From Nitrospirota bacterium (lineage in GTDB: Bacteria; Nitrospirota; Thermodesulfovibrionia; UBA6902): 37,989 nucleotides of DNA. Shown in pieces: positions 1 through 9,900 of this stretch. Under the pieces are notes generated by a model that worked only from the letters and a program-made list of their open reading frames with translations, was not told where the DNA came from and made no database searches. The DNA is taken from NCBI GenBank assembly GCA_011040095.1, contig DRDE01000038.1, positions 1 through 37,989 of the forward strand, written 5' to 3'. The position numbers and the translations under genes are program-made. The stretch's first letter is position 1. Every line of letters starts with the position of its first letter.

Positions 1-1471
1 AGCATATTTCAAGGCATCGGTTGTAGTCTCCTGATAGCTGATATGAGGTCTGTCCGAGGAATCAATCGCTAATGAGGCATCGTGCACCCATCCTGCGCTG
101 TCCACAGTCTCTATCTGCCAGGAAACTCCATCATACCGGGCATATTTCAGGCTGTTATCACCACAATAGCTGATATGGGGCCTGCCCGAGGAATCCAAAG
201 CCAGAGAGGTGAAACGGCAATACACACTCAAAACAACCATTGCATTGTCGACTGTCTCTGTATGCCAGGAAATGCCGTCATACCAGGCATATTTTATCTC
301 TTCATTTGTCCGGTCATAATAACTGATATTGGGTCTGTCTGAGGAATCAAGGGCCAGAGAGGTATACTCGCCCACACTTCCTCCACTATCCACTGTCTCT
401 GTCTGCCAGGTGGAGCCGTCATACCGGGTGTATTTCAAGTCGGCATTTGCAGCATCATAATAACTGATATGGGCCATGCCCGAGGGATCCAAAGCCAAGG
501 AGGTATACTCGCCCACACTTCCTCCATCATCCACTGTCTCTGTCTGCCAGGTGGAGCCGTCATATCGGGTGTATTTCAAGTCGGCATTTGCAGCATCATA
601 ATAACTGATATGGGCTTTGTCCGAAGAATCTAAAGCCAGAGAGGTATACTCGCCCCCGACTGTCTCAATCTGCCAGGAGGAGCCGTCATACCGGGCATAT
701 CTGCCGTCATAAGCGATATGGGGTTTGCCAGAGGAGTCTAAGGCCAGAGAGCTGTACTTGCCCACACCTGTTCCACTATCCACTGTCTCTGTCTGCCAGG
801 AGGAGCCGTCATACCAGGCATATTTCAGGTAAGAAGGATCAACCCGACCATCCCACCGGATACTCATAATAACTGATATGGGGTCTGTCAGAGGAATCAA
901 GCTTCAGAGATGTATGTCCTTTGTATCCCGCGTCAACTGTCTCTATCTGCCAGGAGACCCCGTCATAATAAGCATATTTCAGTCCTGCTCCGGCATAACT
1001 GATATGGGGTTTGCCGGAGGAGTCTAAGGCCAGAGAGGTGTACTTGCCCACACCTGTTCCACTGTCCACTGTCTCAATCTGCCAGGAGGCGCCGTCATAC
1101 CAGGCATATTTCAGATTTTTATTTATACGATCATAATAGCTGATATGGGGTCTGCCGGAGGAGTCTAAAACCAGAGAGGTAAACTCGCCCACGCCTTTTC
1201 CATTGTCTACTGTCTCTGTCTGCCAGGAAACTCCATCATAATAGGCGTAATACAAATTATCACCCCCATAAGCAACATGGGGAAGCATATCCGCATCCAG
1301 CGCCAGCGAACCAGGCCCCATATCACTGAATTGATGTGGACAGTCCGCACACTCTGTCTCCCACCCTGCCATTGCTGCATATGGAGATAGCAAAATAAGT
1401 AAAAGCACACCAAACATCAGACATAAATCTCTTAATCTCCTGCTTATTACCGAGAATTTTCCCTGCGTCAT
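1..1471 (-). pseudogene. secreted tandem-repeat (propeller-like) protein, frameshifted, partial at left edge
   Basis: Reading leftwards from ATG at 1471 (GGAGG six bases upstream), the protein opens with a signal peptide (hydrophobic stretch about residues 18-35, ending near AAMAG). It then carries units of about 40 residues built on LALDSSGRPHISYYD ... LKYAWYDGSSWQTETVD. I count ten units down to position 1, so the gene runs off the window. The first frame stops at 839 (ends PVGWSG), but the repeats continue in another frame from about 865 down to base 1 without a stop, so one indel lies around 840-870. The units resemble beta-propeller blades of secreted sialidase-like or surface proteins; no catalytic motif is visible. 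It may be a true pseudogene, an assembly error, or a switchable surface protein. The frameshift is seen directly; the propeller fold is inferred. Confidence 0.75.
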
Positions 1472-1702
1472 TTTTCCCCTCCTTTTTGTTAACTACCCAG
1501 GCGCAAAGTGTCAAAGGCACATAGGCACAAAGTTCAGAATAATGAGATATGCGTTAAACTGTCATGAAATAGAGCTAATTGCTAAAAGGATAACAGACGC
1601 TAACCGTTTATTCAACCCACTTATAGCATCTATAAATATTTCTTATGCGCTTATCTTCCCTCATCACTGGAGTGTTTTGCGGAAATAAACTTTGAAATAT
1701 AA

Positions 1703-1852
1703 TTAGTGTCTGTGTAATAAACTCAACAATAGAGCCGTCATTCCCGCGATCTGTTAGGCGGGAATCCAGTCTTTTCAGTGAGTTCTGGATACCCGACTAC
1801 AGACTTCGGGTATGACAAAAATAAAAAACAGCAGTTTATACACAGACTCTAA
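1703..1852. repeat. MITE-like dispersed repeat, family C
   Basis: About 150 bp bounded by imperfect inverted ends: TTAGTGTCTGTGTAATAAAC on the left and, on the complementary strand, TTTAGAGTCTGTGTATAAAC from the right. The interior holds two hairpins, one of the CATTCCCGC...GCGGGAATCC type and one of the ATACCCGA...TCGGGTATGA type. A related shorter copy lies between rpmI and rplT at about 26766-26876. No coding capacity. Likely a non-autonomous mobile repeat; the mobilising transposase is not in this window. Confidence 0.65.
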
Positions 1853-1896
1853 ATAGCAGTTTAAAACTGCTATTAACATCACTTTTCCTTACATTA

Positions 1897-2039
1897 GAGT
1901 CTCTTGCAAAAGTCTCTGCAAAACGACCTGTGCCGTCATACCCGTGAAAACGGGCATCCAGAAGTCTTTGTTTTTAAAAGAAACCGGATTCCCGATTACT
2001 ACCTCGGGAATGACAAAACAAGACTTTTGCAAGAACCTC
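1897..2039 (-). mobile_element. 143-bp MITE, family A, copy 1
   Basis: Bounded by near-perfect 18-bp inverted repeats (GAGTCTCTTGCAAAAGTC on the left, GACTTTTGCAAGAACCTC on the right) and flanked by ATTA on both sides, a likely 4-bp target-site duplication. It is the reverse complement of the element at 18663-18805, with exactly the same length and by hand count about 8 mismatches in 143 bases. The interior consists of two hairpins. It carries no gene; short open frames across it are incidental. Confidence 0.85.
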
Positions 2040-2062
2040 ATTATTTTTGTAAATTTCCAAAA

Positions 2063-2181
2063 TGTGTCGGATTTCCTTACTTTTACAACATTTCTTTACA
2101 ATAAAGCTAACCAATTGAATTTAAAGCTGATTTTATGATTTTAATCAAATAAGTTGCCTTATTTGTGTCGGATAACTTTAC
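2063..2181 (+). promoter_or_regulatory. paired TGTGTCGGAT motif upstream of PEP-CTERM gene
   Basis: Two copies of an 18-base word, TGTGTCGGATTTCCTTAC at 2063-2080 and TGTGTCGGATAACTTTAC at 2164-2181, lie in the same orientation 101 bp apart in the AT-rich region before the PEP-CTERM gene. Fifteen of 18 positions agree. Such paired words suggest binding sites for a regulator of the downstream gene. I see no convincing sigma-70 or sigma-54 core promoter next to them. The role is inference. Confidence 0.35.
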
Positions 2182-2350
2182 ATTAATATATTAATACAAA
2201 AACCTCAAAATATATTTCCTAATAAAATCAATGAGTTATGGACTAAAAATGGGATTTGCAATATTCAGATTTAAGAGATTAATGTCTCTTGGTTCAGCTT
2301 ACATTCCAGGCAAATAAATCAATAATTGCAAGGGAACAAGGAGGAAATAG

Positions 2351-2950
2351 ATGATGAAATTGAAATGTGTCTTATTTATATTAAGTTTTTTGTTATTAAC
2401 GTTTAATGCTTCTTTTGCAGATGCCGCACTTATTGACCTTAACGATTTCTTTGCAGACCCTTCGGTTACTGTCTCTGCTGACGGCAGCAGCGCAACTATG
2501 TATGAAGACTCGTCCTTATCCACGGTATTGCTTTCCAATGACCCGTGGTTTGGAGACCCCGGGGTATTTATTCCCTCAATTGCGTTGAGCCTGACATTTG
2601 ATTACAGTTTTACCGAAGGCGCCGGGAATGATGATGAATTTTATGCCTATCTTCTTGACCCTACCACTGGTTCAGCGCTTACAGACAGCGGGGGTAATAC
2701 CCTTGATTTATGGTTAGGCAGCTCACAGAGCGGAACCGTTAGCTGGGATTTAAGCGGCGCTTCTTTTTTAGGTCAGACTGTGGGGATGGAGTTTCAACTG
2801 TATGCTTTTGATGTTGCAGCCGATTCATTCGTGTCAATAAATAATGCATCCGTTAACGTTGTCCCTGAACCGGCAACAGTATTATTATTAGGGTCCGGGT
2901 TATTAGGAACAGGGTTATTAAGATTCGTAAAAAGGAAGATGAAAAAATAA
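2351..2950 (+). CDS. PEP-CTERM sorting-domain protein
   Basis: A 199-aa exported protein. Residues 1-25 form a signal peptide (Lys-containing n-region, then LFILSFLLLTFNASFADA). The middle is a Thr/Ser/Asp-rich beta-type domain without recognised catalytic residues. The C-terminus is a textbook PEP-CTERM signal: VPEPATVLLLGSGLLGTGLL followed by the basic tail RFVKRKMKK. Proteins of this class are cleaved by an exosortase and usually end up in the exopolysaccharide or at the surface; no exosortase gene is in the window. Start chosen at 2351 because AAGGAGG lies at 2338-2344; the adjacent ATG at 2354 is also possible. Upstream are two copies of a TGTGTCGGAT word that may regulate it. Confidence 0.9.
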   Translation: MMKLKCVLFILSFLLLTFNASFADAALIDLNDFFADPSVTVSADGSSATMYEDSSLSTVLLSNDPWFGDPGVFIPSIALSLTFDYSFTEGAGNDDEFYAYLLDPTTGSALTDSGGNTLDLWLGSSQSGTVSWDLSGASFLGQTVGMEFQLYAFDVAADSFVSINNASVNVVPEPATVLLLGSGLLGTGLLRFVKRKMKK

Positions 2951-2961
2951 AAAAATTTTAC

Positions 2962-3027
2962 TTGACAAAAAAATAACATGCGTTATAATTAGATTCATTC
3001 TTGCGCTGTTAACTTCATGAAGTAGCG
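2962..3027 (+). promoter_or_regulatory. sigma-70 promoter and leader hairpin for the PKD protein
   Basis: TTGACA (2962-2967) and TATAAT (2984-2989) both match consensus, with a 16-bp spacer. They lie just after the PEP-CTERM stop codon, so transcription would start near 2996 and leave a leader of about 105 nt before the 3101 start. The leader folds a small hairpin (CGCT at 3004-3007 with AGCG at 3024-3027, and ACTT/AAGT inside). The promoter is strong by sequence; a regulatory role for the leader is unproven. Confidence 0.75.
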
Positions 3028-3100
3028 GATGGCTGGGGTTTAATAACAACCTTCAATAAATATATATAAACAATTTTATGCATCCTTTCGGGGGGGACTC

Positions 3101-6100
3101 ATGAAAGCAAGGTATTTAAGTGTCTTAATATTCCTCTTTTTCTTATCACTCCTTATTTTCACAAATAATGTTTATACGTCAACCGATGTCACCTCTTTTG
3201 TACAAATTAATAAATCGGGTGCATACTTTAACCGCAGGACAGGTCAGACCTCATACGATGTTACATTAACGAATATATCCAGCGAAACAATACAAAAACC
3301 GGTTTACGTTGCAATAGAAAATCTTAGTCCGGGCGAGGTTACAGTTGCCAATCCTGACGGGTATACAGCCGGAGGAGACCCATATTACGATTACAGCGCC
3401 TTGATTGCCGGCGCTGCTTTTGATCCGGGAGGGATATCTTCCCCGAAGAAGTGGATATTTAATAACCCGAACAGGCTGCGTTTTACCTATACAACTGTCG
3501 TCTACGGACCTTATTCTGTTAACGATCCGCCGGTAGCCGATGCAGGGATGGATCAAAATGCCCTTATAGAAGTTCCTGTCTATCTGGATGGAAGCGGAAG
3601 TTATGATCCTGACGGAGATTTAATTACTTTCCAATGGACAATGACTGGATCTCCTTCCGGCAGCTCAGCAGCTTTGAGCGGTATTGATACAGCAAGCCCA
3701 CGTGTAACACCTGATATTAGTGGTGACTATACATTTCAGCTCACTGTAAACGACAGTCAGGCAGACAGCGCCCCTGATGAGGTAATTATTCATGCATCCG
3801 TTTCCAATGTTGCTCCGAATGCTGATGCCGGACCGGATCAGTCTGTATTAGTGGATTCCACGGTATTCCTCGACGGAAGCGGGAGTTTTGATCCGGATAA
3901 CGCTCCGGGCCCTTACTCTTTTATTTGGACGTTTACCGGAACACCTTTAAATAGTATGTTCGGCGGCACCGCTCTTACCGGAGTAAGTCCTGTTTTTATC
4001 CCTGATATAGAGGGGGAATTTGTTGTTGAGTTATGGGTAAGTGATGGAGACCTTAGTGATTATGATCAGGTCTCGATTTTTGCAGGGATATCCAATCAGG
4101 CGCCTAATGCTGATGCGGGAGCGGATCAGATAGTCTGGCAGTTGAGTCAGTCGGTAAGTCTGGATGGTAGCGCAAGCTTTGATTCTGATAATGGACCGTC
4201 TGTCCTGACTTATCAATGGTCGTTTGTGTCGCTTCCTGTCGGAAGTACGTTAACCAATACAGGTATAGTTAACGCAGCCACGTCTATTGCCGGCTTCACT
4301 CCTGATGTATATGGAGCTTACCTCCTGAATCTGGAAGTTAATGACGGTGCATTGACTGATAATGACCATACACTGGTAATTGTAACTACCGAAAATAATC
4401 CTCCACAAATAGATATTACGAATCCCGTGGATGGCGCATTTATAAACACGACTAAACCAGATATAACCATAACATTCAGTGACGATGATTCCGGGATAGA
4501 CATTAATAGCTTTAGTGCAGAAATAAACGGGGTGGACAGTAGTTCGTCATTTATTATTTCAGAAAGCGGGGCAAGTTATCAGGTTACAACTGATTTGCCT
4601 GTAGGAAACAATACCATAACTTCCAGTATCAGTGACAATGCAGGAAACTCCGCAAGTGCAACCTCAAACTTCAGAATAGGAATCTTAAGAGCTATTCCCG
4701 GGGCGAGCCCGACTTCAGGGCCATCTCCACTGACAGTTCGATTTACTACAGATGGAGAGGACCCGGCTGGAACAATTCAGATATTTCGATGGGATTTTGA
4801 CGGCAACGGAACATGGGACACGTATGACACCGTTGCGCGGGATTATAACCATACTTATAATAATTCCGGGGTCTATAATGCGACATTGTATGTACAAAGC
4901 AGTACGGGGAAAACTGCTACAGCAAGCATTCTTATAACTGTTGAAAATAATCCGCCGGTAGCGACCGCAGATGTAGTCCCTTCCAATGGAGAAGTTCCCT
5001 TAACAGTTCAATGCATAGGTTCAGGAACAGATAGCGATGGGCAAGTAGTGCTTTACGAATGGGATTTTGATGGAGACGGGACATATGATTGGTCTTCCAC
5101 AACAACCGGGAATACCTCTTATACATACACTTCTCCGGGAACTTTCCAGGCAGTTTTCAGGGTAACAGACAACAATGGCTTGACATCAACGGCATTACCG
5201 CCTAATACGATCGTCAGGGCAGGCCCACCGGGATCGCCGACAGCAACTGCTTCAGCCAATCCAACAAGCGGCAATGCCCCGCTGAATGTCAGTTTGAACT
5301 GCACAGCAACTGACCCCGACAACGATATAGAACTTTATGAATGGGATTTTGAAAGCGACGGTGTTTATGACTGGTCATCTTCAACGACAGGAAGTACTTC
5401 TCATACATACAATGAAGCAGGGACTCATACAGCAAGCTGCAGGGTTACCGATTCTACGGGCTTAACAGGTATAGATCAGATTCTGGTTACAGTTGATATC
5501 GATGTCAGCCTTTCGATTCAGAAGGATACTGTTGGATTTCTTGATGATTCAGGGATGACGGCAAGCGCCAGCAGTCAGTATAGCTCGTATTATGCACCGG
5601 ATAAGGCGATTGACGGAAATACAGGGACATATTGGGTATCATGCTGGTATTGTACTTCTGGTGAGTGGTTTGAGGTATCATTTAACGCCCCCCAAAAGGT
5701 TTCAGGTTTTACGATAACTTGGTACAACTCATCCTCTTACAAAATGTCCAGAGCTAAGATAGAAGTTTTTAATGAGAACAATGATGTCCTGTATAGTCAG
5801 GAAGCCGATTTTTCAGGCAGCGTATCTAACGTCAGCTTGCCTGATGTGGAAAATGTTACGAGAATTCGGTTGACTACCATAAACTATTCAAGTAGCTATT
5901 ACATTATAATCAAAGAATTTGACGTGAATAGTACGCCGATGTCAGTCGGTCAGCCAGAACCTACCGGAACCAATATCGATACTTCAATCAGCGCAGCAAC
6001 ACAGGTTTCTATATTGATAAAAGATTCGGATGGGAACGTGGTTCGAACACTTGTGAACAACGAATCGCGAGATACGGGCTCTTATTCGGATTATTGGGAT

Positions 6101-6889
6101 GTTAAAGATGATTATGGAATTGTGGCAAATGATGGAGTCTATTATGCTATTTTGCAATATATAGTTGACGGGGAGGTTAGAACTCTTGATTTAGCCGATT
6201 CCACAGGTGGTACCAGGCATAAGTTTCCTTTTGGCTCGGGTTGCAACCGAAGAAGTTCGTTTAATTCAAACTTCAGTCCATTTGAAGATAATTTCCTGCC
6301 TTTAACGTTTGAGCTTTGTACGGCACAAGAGGTTACGGCGTTTATTGGACCGCTGTGGGGAGGAGCAGATGCGACCAGAGTAAGAACAATTGTTAACAGG
6401 GAAGTTTTTCCTGCAGGAACTCATACTATTTACTGGGATGGGTTAGATGATAATGGCAATATAGCTGAAGCTTCTCCGGGAGATAGTCTGATAACCGGAT
6501 TTTGGCGTTATGATCTTTCTGATAATGCCATTGTTGTAACAGGCGGAAAACCTGTAATAACGAATATTAGTGCAACTCCAAATTATTTTAGTCCCTTTAG
6601 TGAAAAGTGTGATGAAAACGGGAATGGAGAAGGTATAACTATAAATTACACACTTTCTGAAGATGTAGCCACTGTTGAGCTTCAAGTATACAGTGTTAAG
6701 ACCGGATCATTATTAAGGACAAGTTCTTTCAGTAATGTTCCATCCGGAGATAACGCGATCTTTTGGGATGGAAAGAATAACAATGGTGAATATGTAGATA
6801 TAGGTGATTATAGCATTGGTCTTATAGCTATTGATGCTCAGGGAAATGAATCAATGTTCAGATATACCCTGGTGAGAATAGATTATTAA
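3101..6889 (+). CDS. large secreted PKD/discoidin/FlgD-Ig multidomain protein
   Basis: 1262 aa with an N-terminal signal peptide (residues 1-27). Visible order: a beta domain (about 30-135); three PKD-type repeats beginning PVADAG, PNADAG, PNADAG (about 143-428); an Ig-like block (about 430-530); three further PKD repeats marked by the YEWDFDGDG-type motif (about 535-800); a discoidin/F5-8C-like domain (about 810-945, with PDKAIDGNTGTYW); then FlgD-Ig-like modules with the DGxxDNGxxxxxGxY signature (about 965-1262). These are adhesive or structural folds; no enzyme domain is seen. The C-terminal FlgD-Ig module often serves as a secretion or anchoring element in other bacteria, but that role is inferred here. 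Start supported by GGGGGGA before ATG. The RHS gene follows after 43 bp, probably in the same transcript. Confidence 0.85.
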   Translation: MKARYLSVLIFLFFLSLLIFTNNVYTSTDVTSFVQINKSGAYFNRRTGQTSYDVTLTNISSETIQKPVYVAIENLSPGEVTVANPDGYTAGGDPYYDYSALIAGAAFDPGGISSPKKWIFNNPNRLRFTYTTVVYGPYSVNDPPVADAGMDQNALIEVPVYLDGSGSYDPDGDLITFQWTMTGSPSGSSAALSGIDTASPRVTPDISGDYTFQLTVNDSQADSAPDEVIIHASVSNVAPNADAGPDQSVLVDSTVFLDGSGSFDPDNAPGPYSFIWTFTGTPLNSMFGGTALTGVSPVFIPDIEGEFVVELWVSDGDLSDYDQVSIFAGISNQAPNADAGADQIVWQLSQSVSLDGSASFDSDNGPSVLTYQWSFVSLPVGSTLTNTGIVNAATSIAGFTPDVYGAYLLNLEVNDGALTDNDHTLVIVTTENNPPQIDITNPVDGAFINTTKPDITITFSDDDSGIDINSFSAEINGVDSSSSFIISESGASYQVTTDLPVGNNTITSSISDNAGNSASATSNFRIGILRAIPGASPTSGPSPLTVRFTTDGEDPAGTIQIFRWDFDGNGTWDTYDTVARDYNHTYNNSGVYNATLYVQSSTGKTATASILITVENNPPVATADVVPSNGEVPLTVQCIGSGTDSDGQVVLYEWDFDGDGTYDWSSTTTGNTSYTYTSPGTFQAVFRVTDNNGLTSTALPPNTIVRAGPPGSPTATASANPTSGNAPLNVSLNCTATDPDNDIELYEWDFESDGVYDWSSSTTGSTSHTYNEAGTHTASCRVTDSTGLTGIDQILVTVDIDVSLSIQKDTVGFLDDSGMTASASSQYSSYYAPDKAIDGNTGTYWVSCWYCTSGEWFEVSFNAPQKVSGFTITWYNSSSYKMSRAKIEVFNENNDVLYSQEADFSGSVSNVSLPDVENVTRIRLTTINYSSSYYIIIKEFDVNSTPMSVGQPEPTGTNIDTSISAATQVSILIKDSDGNVVRTLVNNESRDTGSYSDYWDVKDDYGIVANDGVYYAILQYIVDGEVRTLDLADSTGGTRHKFPFGSGCNRRSSFNSNFSPFEDNFLPLTFELCTAQEVTAFIGPLWGGADATRVRTIVNREVFPAGTHTIYWDGLDDNGNIAEASPGDSLITGFWRYDLSDNAIVVTGGKPVITNISATPNYFSPFSEKCDENGNGEGITINYTLSEDVATVELQVYSVKTGSLLRTSSFSNVPSGDNAIFWDGKNNNGEYVDIGDYSIGLIAIDAQGNESMFRYTLVRIDY

Positions 6890-6932
6890 TTTTTTTTAAG
6901 CTCAATATTTATTATGGAAAAAAGGAGAGAAA

Positions 6933-9900
6933 ATGCGGTGTAACAAATACGTAAAAAGGATAAATATTGCTCTTTTCTTAATCTTGCTGGTTACTCTATT
7001 TCTGCCCAATAACAGTTTCTCCTATAACAAAAGCTGGGACCAGGGACATAAAGTTGTTGAGACATCTCCTGGAAGTGGTTTATGGGGACGTTGGGACTAT
7101 GATGGTAAATGGGTAGGAACTTACACTTCAAAAGAGTGCTGTGAATTGCTATGTAAGATTTGTCCTGTTTATGCCAACACTGGACGCTTGCAAAAAACAT
7201 ATACGGATTTAACTGTTCCCGGTGTTGGTCCGGCATTGAATATTACAAGGACATATAACAGCCAGGAGTGGGCCTCCGGTCTTTTGGGGTATGGCTGGAC
7301 ATTTAACTTAGGCCGGCGGTTAATCATCGGCCGAAGTAATGCCGGTGATAAAATTATAGGAGTTTTGCTTGAGACCGGGGAAAAGAATTTCTATAAAGAA
7401 CACACGGATAACACACTGGAGCGTTTGACAGACTATGGCGCAACATACAAGCTAATCAAGAATGCGGACAATACTTACACCATAAAAAACATAGACGGCA
7501 CAAGATATGAACTCAGGAAAGACGGGAAAATAGCAAAGGTTATCGATAAGAATAACAACGAACTGGTATTTACATATAATGCCGTTGGTTGCCTGACTAG
7601 GATTACCAATGCTTCAGGCAACTATGTGGACCTGGTGCTTGGGCCGAATGGAAAGATTGCAAACATTTCTGATAATCTGGGCAGAACCATCAGCTATGGA
7701 TATGATGATAACGGAAATCTTACCTCAGTCACCGACCCTATGGGCAATATTACTCAATACGTATATGACAGTGATAACCTGCTTACCCAGATCATTGACG
7801 CAAGAGGCAATACAGTTGAGACCGTCTCATATGACAACAACCAGCCTCCCAGAGTCTCTACTTTCACAGAAAAGGGAGAAACTTACACTGTAGCTTATTA
7901 TAACGGCTACACGGTGAAAACCGATTCTTCAGGAAATGCATGGACTTATTATTACAATGATGTCGGCGTAATAACAAAGGTTATTGATCCCTTAGGCAAT
8001 GTCAAGGAACTCTCTCTCAATAAGATCACGGCTACCAGTAAAGACTGGGAGGAGGATTTAAACGGCAACCGTACGACATATACCTATGACGTTGATGGAA
8101 ATATTGCAAGCAAGACCGATCCATTGGGGAATACGTGGACATATACATATGTTGCAGGGACAGACTGGTTGTTGACGGAAACCGATCCTATGGGGCATGT
8201 AACGAAATATGAATATGATTCAAATGGCAATATTGTAAAAATTACCCGTGATTACGGTGGCCCTTTAGAAAATGCAACAACATATACATATAACAGTGCT
8301 GGAAACAGAACAAGTATGACTGATTCGTTGGGGAATGTAACGCTATACGCATATGACTCTGACGGAAATTTAACTCAAGTCACAGATGCTTTAGGCAATG
8401 TTACAACATATACATATGACAGCTTCGGAAATAAACTCACAGAAACGGATCCGCTGGGTAACACAACAACATATACATATGATCTTTTAAACAGGTTGAC
8501 TTCTGTTACAGATGCCTTAGGGAATAGCACCACTATCACTTACGATCCTAACGGGAATATTCAGAGTTTGACAGATGCTGCCGGTAATACGACTTCTCAT
8601 ACCTATGATGCTTATAACCGACTCATCCAGACAACTGACCCATTAGGTAATGTAACTCAATTTACATATGATTCACAGGGAAACAAGACCAGTATAGTAG
8701 ATGCAAATGGTAATACAACCTCTTTTTCGTATAATGTGTTAAATCGATTAGTTTCTGAAACAAATGCTTTAGGCAACACCACGAGTTATACATATGATGC
8801 TAATGGCAACCGCACAGCTATAACGGATGCCAATGGCAATACAACTACTTTTACCTATGATGCATTGAATAGACTAATCAAGACAACATATCCTGATGGA
8901 ACCTTTGAGACCTTCTCTTATAATGCTGATGGCAATCTTATTGCCAGGACAGATCGCAACGGTAATACCATCAACAGCACCTATGATTCATTGCACAGGC
9001 TGACAGTAAAGACTTATCCTGATGCTACTACAACCAATTTTACTTACGATACGAATGGAAACATATTAACAGCGAGCAATTCTGATGTCTCATATGCTTT
9101 TACTTATGATGCTCTAAATCGGGTAACCCGGGTTACCAATGTCAGCCTGGGCAAGAGTGTTTCTTATTCTTACATCTGTTGCGGTTTAAAGAGCAGCATG
9201 ACCAATCCTGAAGGAGGGGTTACTACTTACACCTATGATGCCTTGAAGAGGCTAACAAGTCTGACCAATCCTCAAGGTGAAACTACGAGCTACACGTACG
9301 ATAACCTGTCCAGAACTGTTAGAAAAGACCTTGCAAATGGCAGCTATACTATTTACAACTATGATGCAGTAAGCAGACTTGTAAGTCTCATTAATAAAAC
9401 TTCTGCTAATTCTGTAATATCGAGTTATAGCTATACCTATGACAATACCAGCAACAGAACTTCAATGACGACCTTGTCAGGAAAACATAATTACACATAC
9501 GATAAAATTTACGAGTTACTGCAGGCTACTCACCCCACTTCATCTACAGAAACGTACACATATGACCCCGTTTATAACAGATTGACTTCAGATAGTTATC
9601 CAAGCTGGACTTACGACAGTAATAACAGGCTAACCTCTTTCAATGGTACAAGTTTTACATATGATGCCAATGGGAATACTATTTCTAAGACAGATACTTC
9701 CGGTGTAACAACTTACCAATATGACTATGAAAATAAATTGGTTAGAATCGATTATCCTGATGGCACATATAGCGAATATAGATATGATCCATTTGGTGAC
9801 AGGATTAAAAAGGATGTTAATGGCACAGTTACATGGTTTGTCTATGATCTTATGAAAGAATTGCCCGATATGCTTGCTGAGTACGATGGGGGCAACTCAT

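Noticed and set aside
1-1471. Regular repeated blocks that could suggest a CRISPR array
   Set aside because: The units are about 120 bp, vary throughout and translate to about 40-residue protein repeats on the minus strand; no spacer/repeat structure.
2996-3100. Leader with GGATGGCTGGGGTTT resembling the 3' part of a c-di-GMP-I riboswitch
   Set aside because: The 5' half with the conserved GCAAA-type core is missing and the leader is too short for the full aptamer.
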